A stretch of DNA of 64,000 nt from Actinomycetospora endophytica (GCF_021026375.1 NZ_JAJNDB010000001.1:620001-684000); one strand, 5' to 3'. Shown: positions 1 to 9,139, numbered from the stretch's first letter. Translations and numbers: made by a program. Notes: a model not told the origin generated them from the sequence alone.

Positions 1-60
1 ATCCACAGCTTCGCGCCGCGCGCTACTACCGGGCGCCGCCCACGGGCGACGGTCTCCGTC

Positions 61-1041
61 ATGAAGCGAGGCAGATGGGCAGAGGCGCTCGACGCGATCC
101 ACGCGCGGGCCAAGGACAAGATCATCCAGGTCAAGGTGCTGGTCGTCGACCTGGGAATACCGGAGGGCACCGTCTATCGGCTGTGCCGCCATCGTGGTCC
201 CTGGCAGCTCGTGGCGCCGGCGACCGTGATGCTGGAGACCGGCACCCCGACGAGACGGCAGCTGCTGCGGGCAGGGCTCCTGCACGCCGGTCCGGACGCC
301 GTCGTCACCGGACTCGATGCCGCGCGAGCGCACCAGCTCCACCGCGGTGAGCTCCCCGAGGCCGTTCACCTGCTGATCCGTTCAAGCTCGCGGATTCACG
401 GGACCTCTCTGATCGTCATCGAGCGGACGAAGCGGCTGCCTCCGGCGCTCCTGCGCGACGACTTCCCGGTCGCCCCGGTCGAGAGGTGCGTGCTCGATGC
501 GGTGCGCCGCCTGCGAGGGGAGTCCGAGATCGCCGCGATCCTGACCGAGCCGGTCCAACGACGGATGGTCCTGCCCGGGATGCTCCGCGACGAGCTCGAC
601 GCCGGCTGCCGCAAGGGAAGCTCGACGCCCCGGGCCGTCCTGCGCGCGATCGACGACGGCGTCCGGTCGGCCGCCGAGTTCGACGTCCATCGGTGGTGGT
701 CGGCCCAGCCGGAGCTGCCGCGCGCGGTGCTGTTCAACTACCGGATCACCGCCGGCCGGCGCCTGCTCGGTATCGCCGACATCCTCGTCCCCGAGGTCGG
801 CCTGGTGGTCCCGATCGACTCCGTGGAGCAGCACTTCGCCACCCCCGAGCAGGTCGCGGAGACCGAGCGTCAGCACCGTTCGTACCGCTCGGCGGGCCTG
901 CACGTGATGGGGCTGCGCCCGAGTCGTGTCCGGCACGACCCCGCCGGACTCCTCCAAGACATCGTCGACGCGATCGAGGTGGCGCGCAGGCTTCCAACGC
1001 CCGCCGTCGAATGGGCACCCGACCTGCCGCTCAGTGGCTGA
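61..1041 (+). CDS. AbiEi/DUF559-like hypothetical protein
   Basis: A 326-residue soluble protein. The layout resembles the many actinobacterial proteins that join an AbiEi-type antitoxin wing to a DUF559/Vsr-like nuclease fold: a helix-turn-helix-like N-terminus (about residues 1-60, with GIPEGTVYRLCRHRG), a middle wing, and a C-terminal region containing PIDSVEQHF and, further on, a run ending in GLRPSRV. In intact DUF559 nucleases that place holds an acidic EYDG-type motif before the histidine; here it reads PIDS, so catalytic activity is doubtful. No toxin partner lies beside it. It converges on the deacetylase gene. No clear ribosome site precedes the ATG and only 60 bases of upstream sequence are visible, so the start is tentative. 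The family call rests on layout and motif resemblance only. Confidence 0.6.
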   Translation: MKRGRWAEALDAIHARAKDKIIQVKVLVVDLGIPEGTVYRLCRHRGPWQLVAPATVMLETGTPTRRQLLRAGLLHAGPDAVVTGLDAARAHQLHRGELPEAVHLLIRSSSRIHGTSLIVIERTKRLPPALLRDDFPVAPVERCVLDAVRRLRGESEIAAILTEPVQRRMVLPGMLRDELDAGCRKGSSTPRAVLRAIDDGVRSAAEFDVHRWWSAQPELPRAVLFNYRITAGRRLLGIADILVPEVGLVVPIDSVEQHFATPEQVAETERQHRSYRSAGLHVMGLRPSRVRHDPAGLLQDIVDAIEVARRLPTPAVEWAPDLPLSG

Positions 1042-1125
1042 ACTCGGGCGCGGGCTCATGTCAGGAAAGGTTCATCGTGACGTCTGACGTCAGCAACGGA
1101 CCATCGCTGACAAGACGACGACCGA

Positions 1126-2070
1126 TCAGCCCCGCGCCAACGACGACAACCGACCCCCGACGACCTTCTTCGCCTTCCGCCATCCCTTCGACGCCACGCT
1201 CGACAGGTCGGTCGTCGGCGTCAGGATCACCCGCCGCATCTCGTACGGCGAGTCCGACCGGCCGGCCAGCCCCGCCCGCGTCGTCACGGCGCACTTGTAG
1301 CCCAGCTCGGACACCAGCCGGGTCGTCGTCGCCGAGTAGTCCGACGCCGCGCCGTTCGGGAACGCGAGGGTGTCGACCGAGATTCCCAGCCCCGACTCCA
1401 GCTCGGAGCGCGACTCCTTGAGCTCCCCGAGCTGGCCCGCCTCGGTCTCCCGTTCCAGGATCGCGTGCGACACCGTGTGCGATCCGATCTCGTGGCCCGC
1501 CGCGAGCAGCGACTTCGCGCCCGACCAGTCCATGAACAGTCCCTCGCCCACCGAGGTCGGCGCCGGGTTGAGCTCCTCCGACACCCGCGCGACCTCCGCC
1601 ACCCGGGTCGCGTGGTCGAGCGTCTTCACCGAGGCGCGCACCGCGTCGTGGGCGGCCTGGCGCGCCGGGGCGTTGGTCAGGTCGTGCGTCACGCCGCCGA
1701 AGGTCAGGCGCGGGGCCCGGGCGCGCTCGAACGCCGCGGAGAGGTCCTCCCACCACGCGCCGACGGTCCCGGACAGGAACCCCGGCACGAGGAAGAACGT
1801 GGCCGGGAAGCCGTGCTCGGACAGCATCGGCACGCCGAGGTCGAGGTTGTCGCGGTACCCGTCGTCGAAGGTCAGCACGACCGCGCGGGGCGGCAGCGGT
1901 TCCCCGGCCGCCATCAGGGCCAGCGCCCGCTGCAGCGACAGCACCGTCGCGAAGCGCTCGAGCGTCCGCAACTGCTTCGCGAAGCCCAGCCGGCCGACGC
2001 CGGGCGGGTCGGGGAACCCCGGCGTCGGGTCGATGTTGTGCCAGCCGAGCACGAGGAGCCGGTTGCTCAT
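1126..2070 (-). CDS. NodB-type polysaccharide deacetylase
   Basis: A 314-residue carbohydrate esterase family 4-like protein expected to remove N- or O-acetyl groups from a surface polysaccharide. The NodB core is recognisable: VVLTFDDGYRDN (about residues 63-74) carries the metal-binding Asp pair, and GHEIGSHTVSHAIL (about 190-203) carries the H-x3-H metal ligands. No signal peptide is seen, since the protein begins MSNRLLVLGWHNIDP, so it may act in the cytosol on lipid-linked precursors or be exported by another route. A TACCAT hexamer ends 7 bases before the ATG, suggesting leaderless transcription. It marks the left edge of the polysaccharide locus. Confidence 0.85.
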   Translation of the reverse strand: MSNRLLVLGWHNIDPTPGFPDPPGVGRLGFAKQLRTLERFATVLSLQRALALMAAGEPLPPRAVVLTFDDGYRDNLDLGVPMLSEHGFPATFFLVPGFLSGTVGAWWEDLSAAFERARAPRLTFGGVTHDLTNAPARQAAHDAVRASVKTLDHATRVAEVARVSEELNPAPTSVGEGLFMDWSGAKSLLAAGHEIGSHTVSHAILERETEAGQLGELKESRSELESGLGISVDTLAFPNGAASDYSATTTRLVSELGYKCAVTTRAGLAGRSDSPYEMRRVILTPTTDLSSVASKGWRKAKKVVGGRLSSLARG

Positions 2071-2077
2071 GTCGCCG

Positions 2078-2083
2078 ATGGTA
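2078..2083 (-). promoter_or_regulatory. -10 hexamer of probable leaderless promoter, deacetylase gene
   Basis: TACCAT on the minus strand, 7 bases before the ATG at 2070, fits the TAnnnT -10 element of actinobacterial leaderless transcripts. No Shine-Dalgarno sequence could fit in the remaining space. Confidence 0.45.
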
Positions 2084-2094
2084 GGGACCCGCCG

Positions 2095-2970
2095 TCAGGT
2101 CCCCGTGGTCACGTCCCCGTCCCGCGTCCGGGACGCGACGACGGCGTCGGCGACCACCCGCGCGACGGCCTCCCGGCGGGCCGGATCGCGGCGCAGCGAG
2201 CGCGAGAGCTCCAGGTGCACGAACGGTGTGCCCAGGCGTGCGGCCAGGCGCCCCTGGACGTTGCGGATGCCCGAGAGCCGCTCGCAGCCGGGGTCCCCGC
2301 CCCCGCGCACCCGCTCCCCGGCGGCGCGCAGACCGCTCGTCACGTCGTCGAGCAGCGCCGAGGGTGCCGCGGCCCCGGACGACGCGACGACGTCGAAGCC
2401 CTCCCGGTCGGCGCACCCGTGCACCTGCACCTGGGGCGTCCCGCGGGCCGCCACGATCCCCGCCGCGAGCCGGGCGAACACCGAGTCGGGACGGTGGGAC
2501 ACGTCGGCGGGGAAGTCCACCCGACGCCGGGCCCACGCGGGCGCGGCCGCGTGCCGGTGCGCGCCGGCCTGCAGCAGGAGCGCCCCGTCGATCCGGTCGA
2601 GGATGCCGACCCCGACCGCCTCGGTCCGCAGGTCGAAGTGCGGGTGCGGGATCTCGACGACGACGTCGGGGTTCCGGGTCCCGACGACGGCGGGCAGCAC
2701 GACCAGGCCCCACGCGCGCGGCTCACGCGGGTCGGTCGTGAGCAGCATGCGCGCGCCGTGACGGGACGTGGCGAACCCGACGGCGGCGCCCGCCGCGGCG
2801 AGTGCCGGGGTCGGCCCCGTCGTGCACGCGGTCACGACGGCGGCGACGAACTCCTCGACGACGGCGTCCTCGTCGGCGCCCGGCGGACGGTAGGGGCCGT
2901 CGAGGAGGAGGGCCGTGGTGAGCCGGTGGACGACGGCGGCGAGCGTCTCGTCCCCGCCGCGGCCCGCCAC
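2095..2970 (-). CDS. hypothetical protein with conserved His/Asp/Glu motifs
   Basis: A 291-residue protein of unknown function with GTG as the apparent start. It contains HPHFDLRTEAVGVGILD (about residues 107-123), HRHAAAPAW, ADVSHRPDSVFARL and QVHGCADREGF. The repeated His-x-His and Asp/Glu clusters look like metal ligands, as in zinc amidohydrolases of the N-formylglutamate or polyglutamate hydrolase type, but no family signature is certain. No signal peptide or membrane segment is seen. It lies 24 bases upstream of the deacetylase gene on the same strand and may share its function, although the deacetylase appears to have its own promoter. Confidence 0.6.
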   Translation of the reverse strand: MAGRGGDETLAAVVHRLTTALLLDGPYRPPGADEDAVVEEFVAAVVTACTTGPTPALAAAGAAVGFATSRHGARMLLTTDPREPRAWGLVVLPAVVGTRNPDVVVEIPHPHFDLRTEAVGVGILDRIDGALLLQAGAHRHAAAPAWARRRVDFPADVSHRPDSVFARLAAGIVAARGTPQVQVHGCADREGFDVVASSGAAAPSALLDDVTSGLRAAGERVRGGGDPGCERLSGIRNVQGRLAARLGTPFVHLELSRSLRRDPARREAVARVVADAVVASRTRDGDVTTGT

Positions 2971-3011
2971 GGGAGCGAGCCTGTCACGCGGGGCGGGGTG
3001 TCACCCGCTAG

Positions 3012-3434
3012 TCAGGCGCCCGCGGAGTAGGCCGGACCCCAGTCCGGACGCCCGGCGTGACCCGCGCCGTCGCCGGGCTCGGGACCGAGCGGGCCGCCGT
3101 AGACCGAGCGGGCCCCGCCGGAGGGCGGGTTGCCGAACGGCGGGGTCCCGAACGGCGCGACGTAGAACCCGAGCGGGCGTCGCGGCGCGTTCAGGAAGGC
3201 CGCTGCCTCGGCGTCGGGCTCGAAGGGCAGGTCGGCGTCGGGCGGGAACACGGACTCCGCGAGCGCCGATGCCGAGGCGCCACGTTGGGACTCCGGGTGC
3301 CACCCGGTCCCCTCGCCGTGACCTCCGGCCCACGCGGGCGCGGCCGGTTGCGGCCGGGACGTGGTCCGCAGAGCCACGACCCGACGGGGACCGCTGCTGT
3401 CACTAGCCGTGTCGCAGGAACGACGCTCCGCCAT
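3012..3434 (-). CDS. small Pro/Gly-rich hypothetical protein
   Basis: A 140-residue frame starting MAERRS, or 143 residues from the ATG at 3443. Its second half is Pro/Gly/Ala-rich, with APFGTPPFGNPPSGG followed by a YGGPLGPEPGDG stretch. The reading frame keeps the G/C third-position bias of true genes here (for example in FEPDAEAAAFLNAP), which supports coding, but no ribosome site is evident and no family is recognised. It lies just upstream of the unknown His-motif gene, on the same strand. The tail composition resembles cytosolic Pro-rich tails of actinobacterial envelope proteins. Confidence 0.5.
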   Translation of the reverse strand: MAERRSCDTASDSSGPRRVVALRTTSRPQPAAPAWAGGHGEGTGWHPESQRGASASALAESVFPPDADLPFEPDAEAAAFLNAPRRPLGFYVAPFGTPPFGNPPSGGARSVYGGPLGPEPGDGAGHAGRPDWGPAYSAGA

Positions 3435-3443
3435 GCGCACCAT

Positions 3444-3862
3444 TCTGAAAGGGGACGTTTGCGCGCCCCGGTCGGGGGACGACCTCTCGGCCGACCGGGT
3501 CCGCCCGACGACGGCGCGACCCGACGACGGTGGCCACACCCCCTGCTCCAGCGCGGCCGATCGAGGCAACGACCGCCCGGGAGACCCTCCGACGGCGGCC
3601 GTGGGCGCTCGCGCCCGGTCACGGATCGTGCCCGGCCTGCCACGCCATCGTGATCCGCGCCTCGGACATCGCGGCACGGACAACCACGAGGTCCCCCGTA
3701 CGTCCTCCGGTCGGATTTCGTCCCCGCTCGGACGATCCGGTCGCGCCCCCGCCCGCCGGTCCCCGTCGGCGATCGAGGACGATGGACCACGAGGGAAGTG
3801 CCAGCGTCGGCCACTCCGCGTCATCGCCCGGACCCGCACCGTCCCCACGGAGGTACCGCCAG
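3444..3862. other. intergenic region upstream of aminotransferase
   Basis: About 420 bases with no supported gene. Open frames run through it on both strands but lack ribosome sites and sensible protein composition. It presumably holds the promoter of the aminotransferase. A near-copy of the true start appears at 3782 (ATGGACCACGAG against ATGGATCACGAG at 3863). No known RNA motif was recognised. Confidence 0.5.
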
Positions 3863-5203
3863 ATGGATCACGAGGCTCCCAGCTTCGCGCGCTCCACCGA
3901 ACTCCAGAACCGGCTCCACGCGATGGTGCCGAGCGGGGCCCACACCTACGCCCGCGGGGACGACCAGTACCCCGAGGGCATGGCCCCGGTCATCGAGCGC
4001 GGACTCGGCGCCCGGGTCTGGGACGCGGACGGCAACGAGTTCGTCGAGTACGGCATGGGCCTGCGCGCCGTGACGCTCGGCCACGCCTACGCCCCGGTCG
4101 TCGACGCGGTGCGCGACGTCCTCTCCCGGGGCGTGAGCTTCACCCGGCCCTCCACGCTCGAGGTCGCCGCCGCCGAGGACTTCCTCTCCGTGGTCCCCGG
4201 CGCCGACATGGTCAAGTTCGCCAAGAACGGCTCCGACGCGACGACCGCCGCGCTCAAGCTCGCGCGTGCCGCCACCGGCCGGGACATGGTCGCCGTCGCC
4301 GGCCAGCCGTTCTTCTCCACCGACGACTGGTTCATCGGCTCGACGACGATGAACGCCGGCATCCCCGCCGACGTCCGCGCGGGCACCGTCCGGTTCGGCT
4401 ACAACGACCTCGACTCGCTGCGGGCGGTGTTCGCGCAGTACCCCGGCCGGATCGCCGCGGTGTTCACCGAGGCCGCGACCGGGATGGTCGCCCCCGAGCC
4501 CGGTTTCCTCGAGGGACTGCGCGAGCTGTGCACGGCCGAGGGCGCGGTGCTCGTGTTCGACGAGATGATCACCGGGTTCCGCTGGGCGACCGGCGGCGCG
4601 CAGGAGGTCTACGGGGTCGTCCCGGACCTGTCGACCTGGGGCAAGGCCATGGGCAACGGCTTCGCCCTGGCCGCGCTCGCGGGCAAGCGGGAGATCATGG
4701 AGCTCGGCGGGCTCAACACCGACGCCGACCGCGTCTTCCTGCTGTCGACCACGAACGGCCCGGAGACCGTCGGGCTCACCGCGTTCCGCGCCGTCGTCGA
4801 GGCCTACCGCACGACGGACCCGGTCGGCGCCATGCGCCGCGCCGGCGAGCGACTCGCGGCCGGCGCCAACCAGGTGATCGACGACGCCGGGATGCGCGAC
4901 TACGTCGAGGTCGCCGGGCACCCGAACTGTCTGGTCTTCCTCACCCGCGACGCCACCGGCGCGCCCTCGCAGGAGTACCGGACGCTGTTCCTCGGCGAGC
5001 TGCTCAAGAGCGGCGTGCTCGGGCAGTCGTTCGTGATCTCGGCGGCACACACCGACGCGGACGTCGACCAGACGATCCAGGCGGTGGCCGACGCGCTCCC
5101 GGTCTACGGCAAGGCGATCGAGCTCGGGAGCACGTCCGGTCTGCTCGAAGGTCGGCCGGTCGCGCCGGCGCTGCGCCCGCACGCCGCCCCGCGCCGCCGC
5201 TGA
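3863..5203 (+). CDS. class III PLP aminotransferase (glutamate-1-semialdehyde aminomutase-like)
   Basis: A 446-residue pyridoxal-phosphate enzyme of the HemL-like class III fold. NGSDATTAALKLARA (about residues 116-130) is the cofactor phosphate-binding region, FDEMITGFRW (about 232-241) carries the PLP-ring Asp, and STWGKAMGNGF (about 256-266) carries the Schiff-base lysine. In surface-polysaccharide loci such HemL relatives modify sugars or amino-sugar side groups, and this setting argues against haem synthesis. The start at 3863 is chosen because GGAGG lies 10 bases upstream; an in-frame ATG at 3782 has no such site. It converges on the GT4 gene, with two hairpins between them. Confidence 0.85.
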   Translation: MDHEAPSFARSTELQNRLHAMVPSGAHTYARGDDQYPEGMAPVIERGLGARVWDADGNEFVEYGMGLRAVTLGHAYAPVVDAVRDVLSRGVSFTRPSTLEVAAAEDFLSVVPGADMVKFAKNGSDATTAALKLARAATGRDMVAVAGQPFFSTDDWFIGSTTMNAGIPADVRAGTVRFGYNDLDSLRAVFAQYPGRIAAVFTEAATGMVAPEPGFLEGLRELCTAEGAVLVFDEMITGFRWATGGAQEVYGVVPDLSTWGKAMGNGFALAALAGKREIMELGGLNTDADRVFLLSTTNGPETVGLTAFRAVVEAYRTTDPVGAMRRAGERLAAGANQVIDDAGMRDYVEVAGHPNCLVFLTRDATGAPSQEYRTLFLGELLKSGVLGQSFVISAAHTDADVDQTIQAVADALPVYGKAIELGSTSGLLEGRPVAPALRPHAAPRRR

Positions 5204-5214
5204 CGCCCCGCCCC

Positions 5215-5237
5215 TGACGCCTCGTGCTGAGGCGTCA
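5215..5237. terminator. hairpin, bidirectional terminator candidate
   Basis: Perfect 9-bp stem TGACGCCTC/GAGGCGTCA with a 5-base loop between convergent genes. There is no T-run, as usual in high-GC actinobacteria. Confidence 0.6.
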
Positions 5238-5258
5238 CTCCGGGGCCGAGGGACGCAC

Positions 5259-5281
5259 GTTCCTCCGGGCCCGGAGGGAAC
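5259..5281. terminator. second hairpin between convergent genes
   Basis: GTTCCTCCGGG pairs with CCCGGAGGGAAC with a single bulge and almost no loop. It abuts the stop codon of the minus-strand glycosyltransferase. Confidence 0.5.
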
Positions 5282-6339
5282 TACGCGACGACGCCGCGGA
5301 GGATGTCGCGCAGGTCGGCGGCCATGTGCGCCGAGGTGAACCGGGCCTCGACCTCCTTGCGGCCCGCGCGGCCCATCTCGGCGGCGCGTTCCGGGTCGGC
5401 CAGCAGGTCGCCGATCGCGGAGGCCATCGCCTCGGGGTCGCCGGGCGGCACGAGCAGGCCGGTCCGGCCGTGGTCGACGTACTCGTCCATCCCCGGATTG
5501 TCGGTCGCCACCACCGGGCGCCCGCTCGCGAGCGCCTCGAGCGCCACCGTGAGCCCCGAGCCCTGCGGGTTGGGCCGCAGCGCGATCGCGACGACCGAGG
5601 AGCGCTCGTAGAGCCCCCGCATCGCGGCGTTCATCCGGCGCGCATGCAGCACGCCCGCGTCGGGCGGCAGGTCGACGTGCAGCGTGGTCGCGAGCTCGAG
5701 CCAGGCGGGCAGGCCCTGGTCGCGCACCCGCCGCACCGCGGCGACGAGGGTCGCGTGGTCGCGGCCGCGGTCGTCGCCGACGCTGGTGACGGTCATCCCG
5801 TTCGGGTCGCGGCCCTCCCAGGGCTGCTCGGGGTAGAACTCGGGATCGATGCCCAGGCGCACGCCGTGGACGCGCTCGGGGTCGACGTCCCAGTGCTCCC
5901 GCAGGATGGGCACCATCGCGGGGCTCTGCGTGAAGATGCCGGCCGCGCGGCTCAGGCCGCCCTCGGCGCTGCGGCGGTGCGTCCGGGCCAGCAGCTCGGG
6001 CCGTTCGAGCCAGGCGACGCCGGTGACGACCGGCCGGTGGGTCGTGTACGCGGCAGGCAGCCCGGTGCGCTCGTCCATGCAGAAGATCGCGTCGGCGCCG
6101 CGCCGCTGCCGGGCGCTCGACAGCGCCGTCACGGCCTCGTAGCCGTCCAGCTGGTTGCGGACCTTGCGCGCCGCCCAGTCGGTGACCCCGCGGGCCGGCC
6201 TGCGGAAGGTGACGACGTCGCCTTCGTCGCCGAGGTGGTGGAGCCCGTACGGTGTGTGGTCGGGGATCTCCCCACGCGCGTTGCGCAGGCGGTACTCCTC
6301 CACGTCGAGCTCCTCGGGTAGCTCCACGTGCACGTGCAT
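5281..6339 (-). CDS. family 4 glycosyltransferase
   Basis: A 352-residue GT-B glycosyltransferase. The C-terminal nucleotide-sugar domain is clear: NPQGSGLTVALEALASGRPV (about residues 253-272) is the E-x7-E motif region of GT4 retaining enzymes, followed by VVATDNPGMDEYVDHG and a GLLVPPGDPEAM loop. The N-terminus is unusual, starting directly with a short beta-rich MHVHVELPEELDVEEYRL. A GAGGGGGG ribosome site precedes the ATG. Expected cytosolic or membrane-peripheral, adding one sugar to the lipid-linked repeat unit. Donor and acceptor cannot be read from sequence. Confidence 0.85.
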   Translation of the reverse strand: MHVHVELPEELDVEEYRLRNARGEIPDHTPYGLHHLGDEGDVVTFRRPARGVTDWAARKVRNQLDGYEAVTALSSARQRRGADAIFCMDERTGLPAAYTTHRPVVTGVAWLERPELLARTHRRSAEGGLSRAAGIFTQSPAMVPILREHWDVDPERVHGVRLGIDPEFYPEQPWEGRDPNGMTVTSVGDDRGRDHATLVAAVRRVRDQGLPAWLELATTLHVDLPPDAGVLHARRMNAAMRGLYERSSVVAIALRPNPQGSGLTVALEALASGRPVVATDNPGMDEYVDHGRTGLLVPPGDPEAMASAIGDLLADPERAAEMGRAGRKEVEARFTSAHMAADLRDILRGVVA

Positions 6340-6723
6340 GCTGGCGGTACCCCCCTCGGTGGCCCGTTCGGGCGATTCCGACGCTACCCGTGCCCGGTCC
6401 CGGCCACGATGTCGCGTTCGTCCCTCGCCTCACCGGAAAACGTGTCGTCGACGCGTCCCCGACTCACACCATGGTCGCATTCCCCTCCGATCGACCCGCC
6501 CGCCCCGCCACGCCGGGTCGCTCCCGGGGCCCTCGGCGGGTCGCCCGGCCGGCCGAGGCAACCCGGGGCGCCGCCGGACGTCTGACGGAGGACGCCCGAT
6601 CGCCTGCGCGCCCCCCTGCGCCGGGCACCCCGACGCACCCCGGACCGGCATCGCTACCGTGGTCCGAACCCGACCGGTCACCGATCGGATCGTCCCTGGC
6701 CCCGACAGGACGGACTCAGGATC
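6340..6723. other. 384-base divergent intergenic region
   Basis: Separates two divergent glycosyltransferase genes and must hold promoters for both. Open frames crossing it show no ribosome sites or plausible protein. No riboswitch class or clear sigma-factor motif was recognised. Confidence 0.5.
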
Positions 6724-7965
6724 TTGCCCGGCAGAGCGCTCATCCTCGTCGAGAACCTCTCGGTGCCGTTCGACCGCCGTGTCTGGCAGGAGGCCACGAC
6801 GCTGCGCGATCACGGGTGGGACGTCGAGGTGATCTGCCCGCAGGGCACCGACCGGGACACCGAGCGCGAGGCCGTCGTCGACGGGGTGGCGATCCACCGC
6901 TACCCGCTGGAGGCCGCCTCCGGCGGGCCGCAGGGCTATCTCAAGGAGTACGCGACCGCGCTGTTCCACTCGATCCGGCTGGCGCGCGCGATCACGCGCC
7001 GCGCCCCGGTCGACGTCGTGCACCTGTGCAACCCGCCGGACCTGCTCTTCCTCGTGGCGCTCGTGCTGCGGGTCATCGGGCGGCGCCACGGGGTGCGCAC
7101 GCGCGTGGTGTTCGACCAGCACGACCTGGTGCCCGAGCTCTACCTCTCCCGCTTCCGGCCCAAGCGCGACGCCCTCTACTGGGGTCTGCGCCTGGTCGAG
7201 TTCCTGACCTACCGCACCGCCGACGTCGTCATCTCGACCAACGAGAGCTACCGGGCGAAGGCGGTCGGCCGCGGCCGGGTGCCCGGCCACCGGGCGTTCA
7301 CGGTGCGCAGTGCGCCCGCCCTGGACCGCTTCAAGCAGGTGCCGCCGGAGCCGGAGCTGGCGCGGGGCCGCGAGCACCTGCTCGTCTACCTCGGTGTGAT
7401 GGGCCCACAGGACGGCGTCGACTACGCGGTCCGCGCGCTCTCGCAGCTCGCGGAGCGCCGGGACGACTGGCACGCGGCCTTCCTCGGGGGCGGCGACGCG
7501 TTCGACGACGTCGTCGACCTGGCCCACCGGCTCGGTCTCGACGACCGCGTGACCTTCACCGGCATGGCCGACACCCCGGACGTGCGCCGCTACCTCTCGA
7601 CGGCGAGCCTGGGCATCGCCCCCGACCCGCTGAACCCGCTCAACGACGTGTCCACCATGAACAAGATCATGGAGTACATGGCGATGGGCCTGCCGATGGT
7701 CTCGTTCGACCTCACCGAGAGCCGGGTGTCGGCGGGTGACGCCGCGCTGTTCGCGCGCCCCAACGACGTCGACGAGTACGCGTCGCTGATCTCGGAGCTG
7801 CTCGACGACCCGGTGCGCCGCAAGCAGATGGGCGAGGTCGGGCGGGAGCGCGTCGCCGGGGCCCTCTCCTGGACGCATTCGCAGTCGTCGCTGCTCGCCG
7901 CCTACGGGAGCGTCGACCCGGCACCGCCCCGACGGTCGAGTCCCGTCGAGGTCACCGACCGGTGA
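6724..7965 (+). CDS. family 4 glycosyltransferase (WbuB-like)
   Basis: A 413-residue GT-B enzyme. NLSVPFDRRVWQEATTLRDHG (here split as NLSVPFDRRVW and QEATTLRDHG, residues 11-31) is the hallmark N-terminal motif of WbuB-like transferases, followed by VVHLCNPPDLLFL (about 98-110). The nucleotide-binding half has HLLVYLGVMGPQDGVDYAV, GIAPDPLNPLNDVSTMNKI and a MEYMAMGLPMVSFD segment typical of GT4. TTG appears to be the start, since no ATG or GTG lies before the conserved N-terminus. The stop overlaps the GTG of the next glycosyltransferase by four bases (GTGA), indicating translational coupling. Confidence 0.85.
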   Translation: MPGRALILVENLSVPFDRRVWQEATTLRDHGWDVEVICPQGTDRDTEREAVVDGVAIHRYPLEAASGGPQGYLKEYATALFHSIRLARAITRRAPVDVVHLCNPPDLLFLVALVLRVIGRRHGVRTRVVFDQHDLVPELYLSRFRPKRDALYWGLRLVEFLTYRTADVVISTNESYRAKAVGRGRVPGHRAFTVRSAPALDRFKQVPPEPELARGREHLLVYLGVMGPQDGVDYAVRALSQLAERRDDWHAAFLGGGDAFDDVVDLAHRLGLDDRVTFTGMADTPDVRRYLSTASLGIAPDPLNPLNDVSTMNKIMEYMAMGLPMVSFDLTESRVSAGDAALFARPNDVDEYASLISELLDDPVRRKQMGEVGRERVAGALSWTHSQSSLLAAYGSVDPAPPRRSSPVEVTDR

Positions 7966-9083
7966 GTGACGCGGCGCCGAGGGGCACGGCGCGACAGGGG
8001 GCCAGGAGCACCGTGCTGCGGGTGCTCGTCGTCGGGCAGGCATCGACCACGCCCGGCGGTATGTCGTCGGTGCAGCGGCTGCACGAGCGGTTCCTCGCGG
8101 GACGGGACGACGTCGAGCTGCACGTCGCCACCACCTACGACGAGGCCGGGGCGCTGCGACGGCTCCGGCTCATGGTCGGCGGCATCGCCCGGGCGCTCGC
8201 ACTGGTCCTGACGGGGCGGGTCGACGTCGTCCACCTGCACGTGGCGAAGGGCCTCTCCGCCGTACGGAAGGGCATCGTCGTCGCCGCCGCCCGGGCGCGC
8301 GGCGTCCCGACGGTGCTGCACACCCACGCCGGCGCGTTCGCGGACTGGTTCGACGGGCTGCCCGCGCCGCTGCGCCCCGTGGTGGCGTGGCTGCTGCGGG
8401 CCGACCGCGTCGTCGTGCTCGCCCCCGGGGCCCGCGAGGTCTACACCGGGCGCCTCGGCCTGGGTGACGACCGCGTCGTCGTGCTCGCCAACCCCGTCGA
8501 GTGGCCCGAGACGGCGCCCGAGCGCGACCCGCACGCCGAGAAGGTCGGCGCGGTCTTCCTCGGCCGGCTGATCGACCGCAAGGGCGTGTTCGACATCGTC
8601 GACGCCCTCGGCGCCCTCCACGCCGCCCACCGCGCCCGGCTGCACGTGACGGTCGCCGGCCACGGGGACGCGGACGCCGTCCGCCGGGCGGTCGGCGCGG
8701 CCGGGCTCGACGGCACCGTCGACGTCCGCTCCTGGATCGGCCCCGACGAGCGCGACGAACTGCTCGGCTCCGCCCAGATCCTCCTGCTGCCGAGCTGGTG
8801 GGAGGGCCTCCCGATGTCCGTGCTCGAGGGCATGGCCTGGGGGCTGTGCCCCGTGGTCACCCCGGTCGGCGGGCTGGCCACCCTCGTACGCGACGGTGAC
8901 AACGGCGTCGTCGTCCCCGTCGGTGATCCCCCGGCGCTCACCGCGGCGCTGGACAAGCTGCTCTCGGACGACGAGGTCCGAGTGCACACCGGGGCTCGTG
9001 CTCGCGAGAGCGTGCGGGCCTTCGGTGCCGAGGCATGGGCCGACCGGCTCGTGACGCTCTACCGGGAGCTCCTCGGCTCCTGA
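7962..9083 (+). CDS. family 4 glycosyltransferase
   Basis: A 373-residue GT-B enzyme. The N-terminus has LRVLVVGQASTTPGGMSSVQ, with the glycine-rich acceptor loop, and VVHLHVAKGLSAVRKG; the C-terminal half has VGAVFLGRLIDRKGVFDI and LLPSWWEGLPMSVLEGMAWG (E-x7-E type) followed by a PVGGLATLVRDGDNG loop. This gene starts inside the previous stop codon (GTGA overlap) and is followed after 56 bases by the oxygenase-like gene on the same strand, so the three probably form one transcript. It likely adds a sugar in the repeat-unit assembly. Confidence 0.85.
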   Translation: MSDAAPRGTARQGARSTVLRVLVVGQASTTPGGMSSVQRLHERFLAGRDDVELHVATTYDEAGALRRLRLMVGGIARALALVLTGRVDVVHLHVAKGLSAVRKGIVVAAARARGVPTVLHTHAGAFADWFDGLPAPLRPVVAWLLRADRVVVLAPGAREVYTGRLGLGDDRVVVLANPVEWPETAPERDPHAEKVGAVFLGRLIDRKGVFDIVDALGALHAAHRARLHVTVAGHGDADAVRRAVGAAGLDGTVDVRSWIGPDERDELLGSAQILLLPSWWEGLPMSVLEGMAWGLCPVVTPVGGLATLVRDGDNGVVVPVGDPPALTAALDKLLSDDEVRVHTGARARESVRAFGAEAWADRLVTLYRELLGS

Positions 9084-9139
9084 TCCGCAAGCCCTTCAAC
9101 CGGAGCACGACTCCCCGCCGGACGAGAAGGAAAGAATCC

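Noticed and set aside
3012..3848. A 278-codon minus-strand frame extending the small Pro/Gly protein upstream
   Set aside because: The part before about 3443 is Arg/Ser/Pro-rich without the codon bias of the rest and has no ribosome site; only the 3' part was kept.
3530..3862. N-terminal extension of the aminotransferase
   Set aside because: It adds 111 residues of non-family, composition-atypical sequence; the ATG at 3863 has GGAGG and matches the usual family N-terminus.
5824..5900. Long opposite-strand frames across many genes (for example in the glycosyltransferases)
   Set aside because: High GC creates shadow frames; they are Arg/Pro/Gly-rich, lack ribosome sites and overlap clearly recognisable genes.
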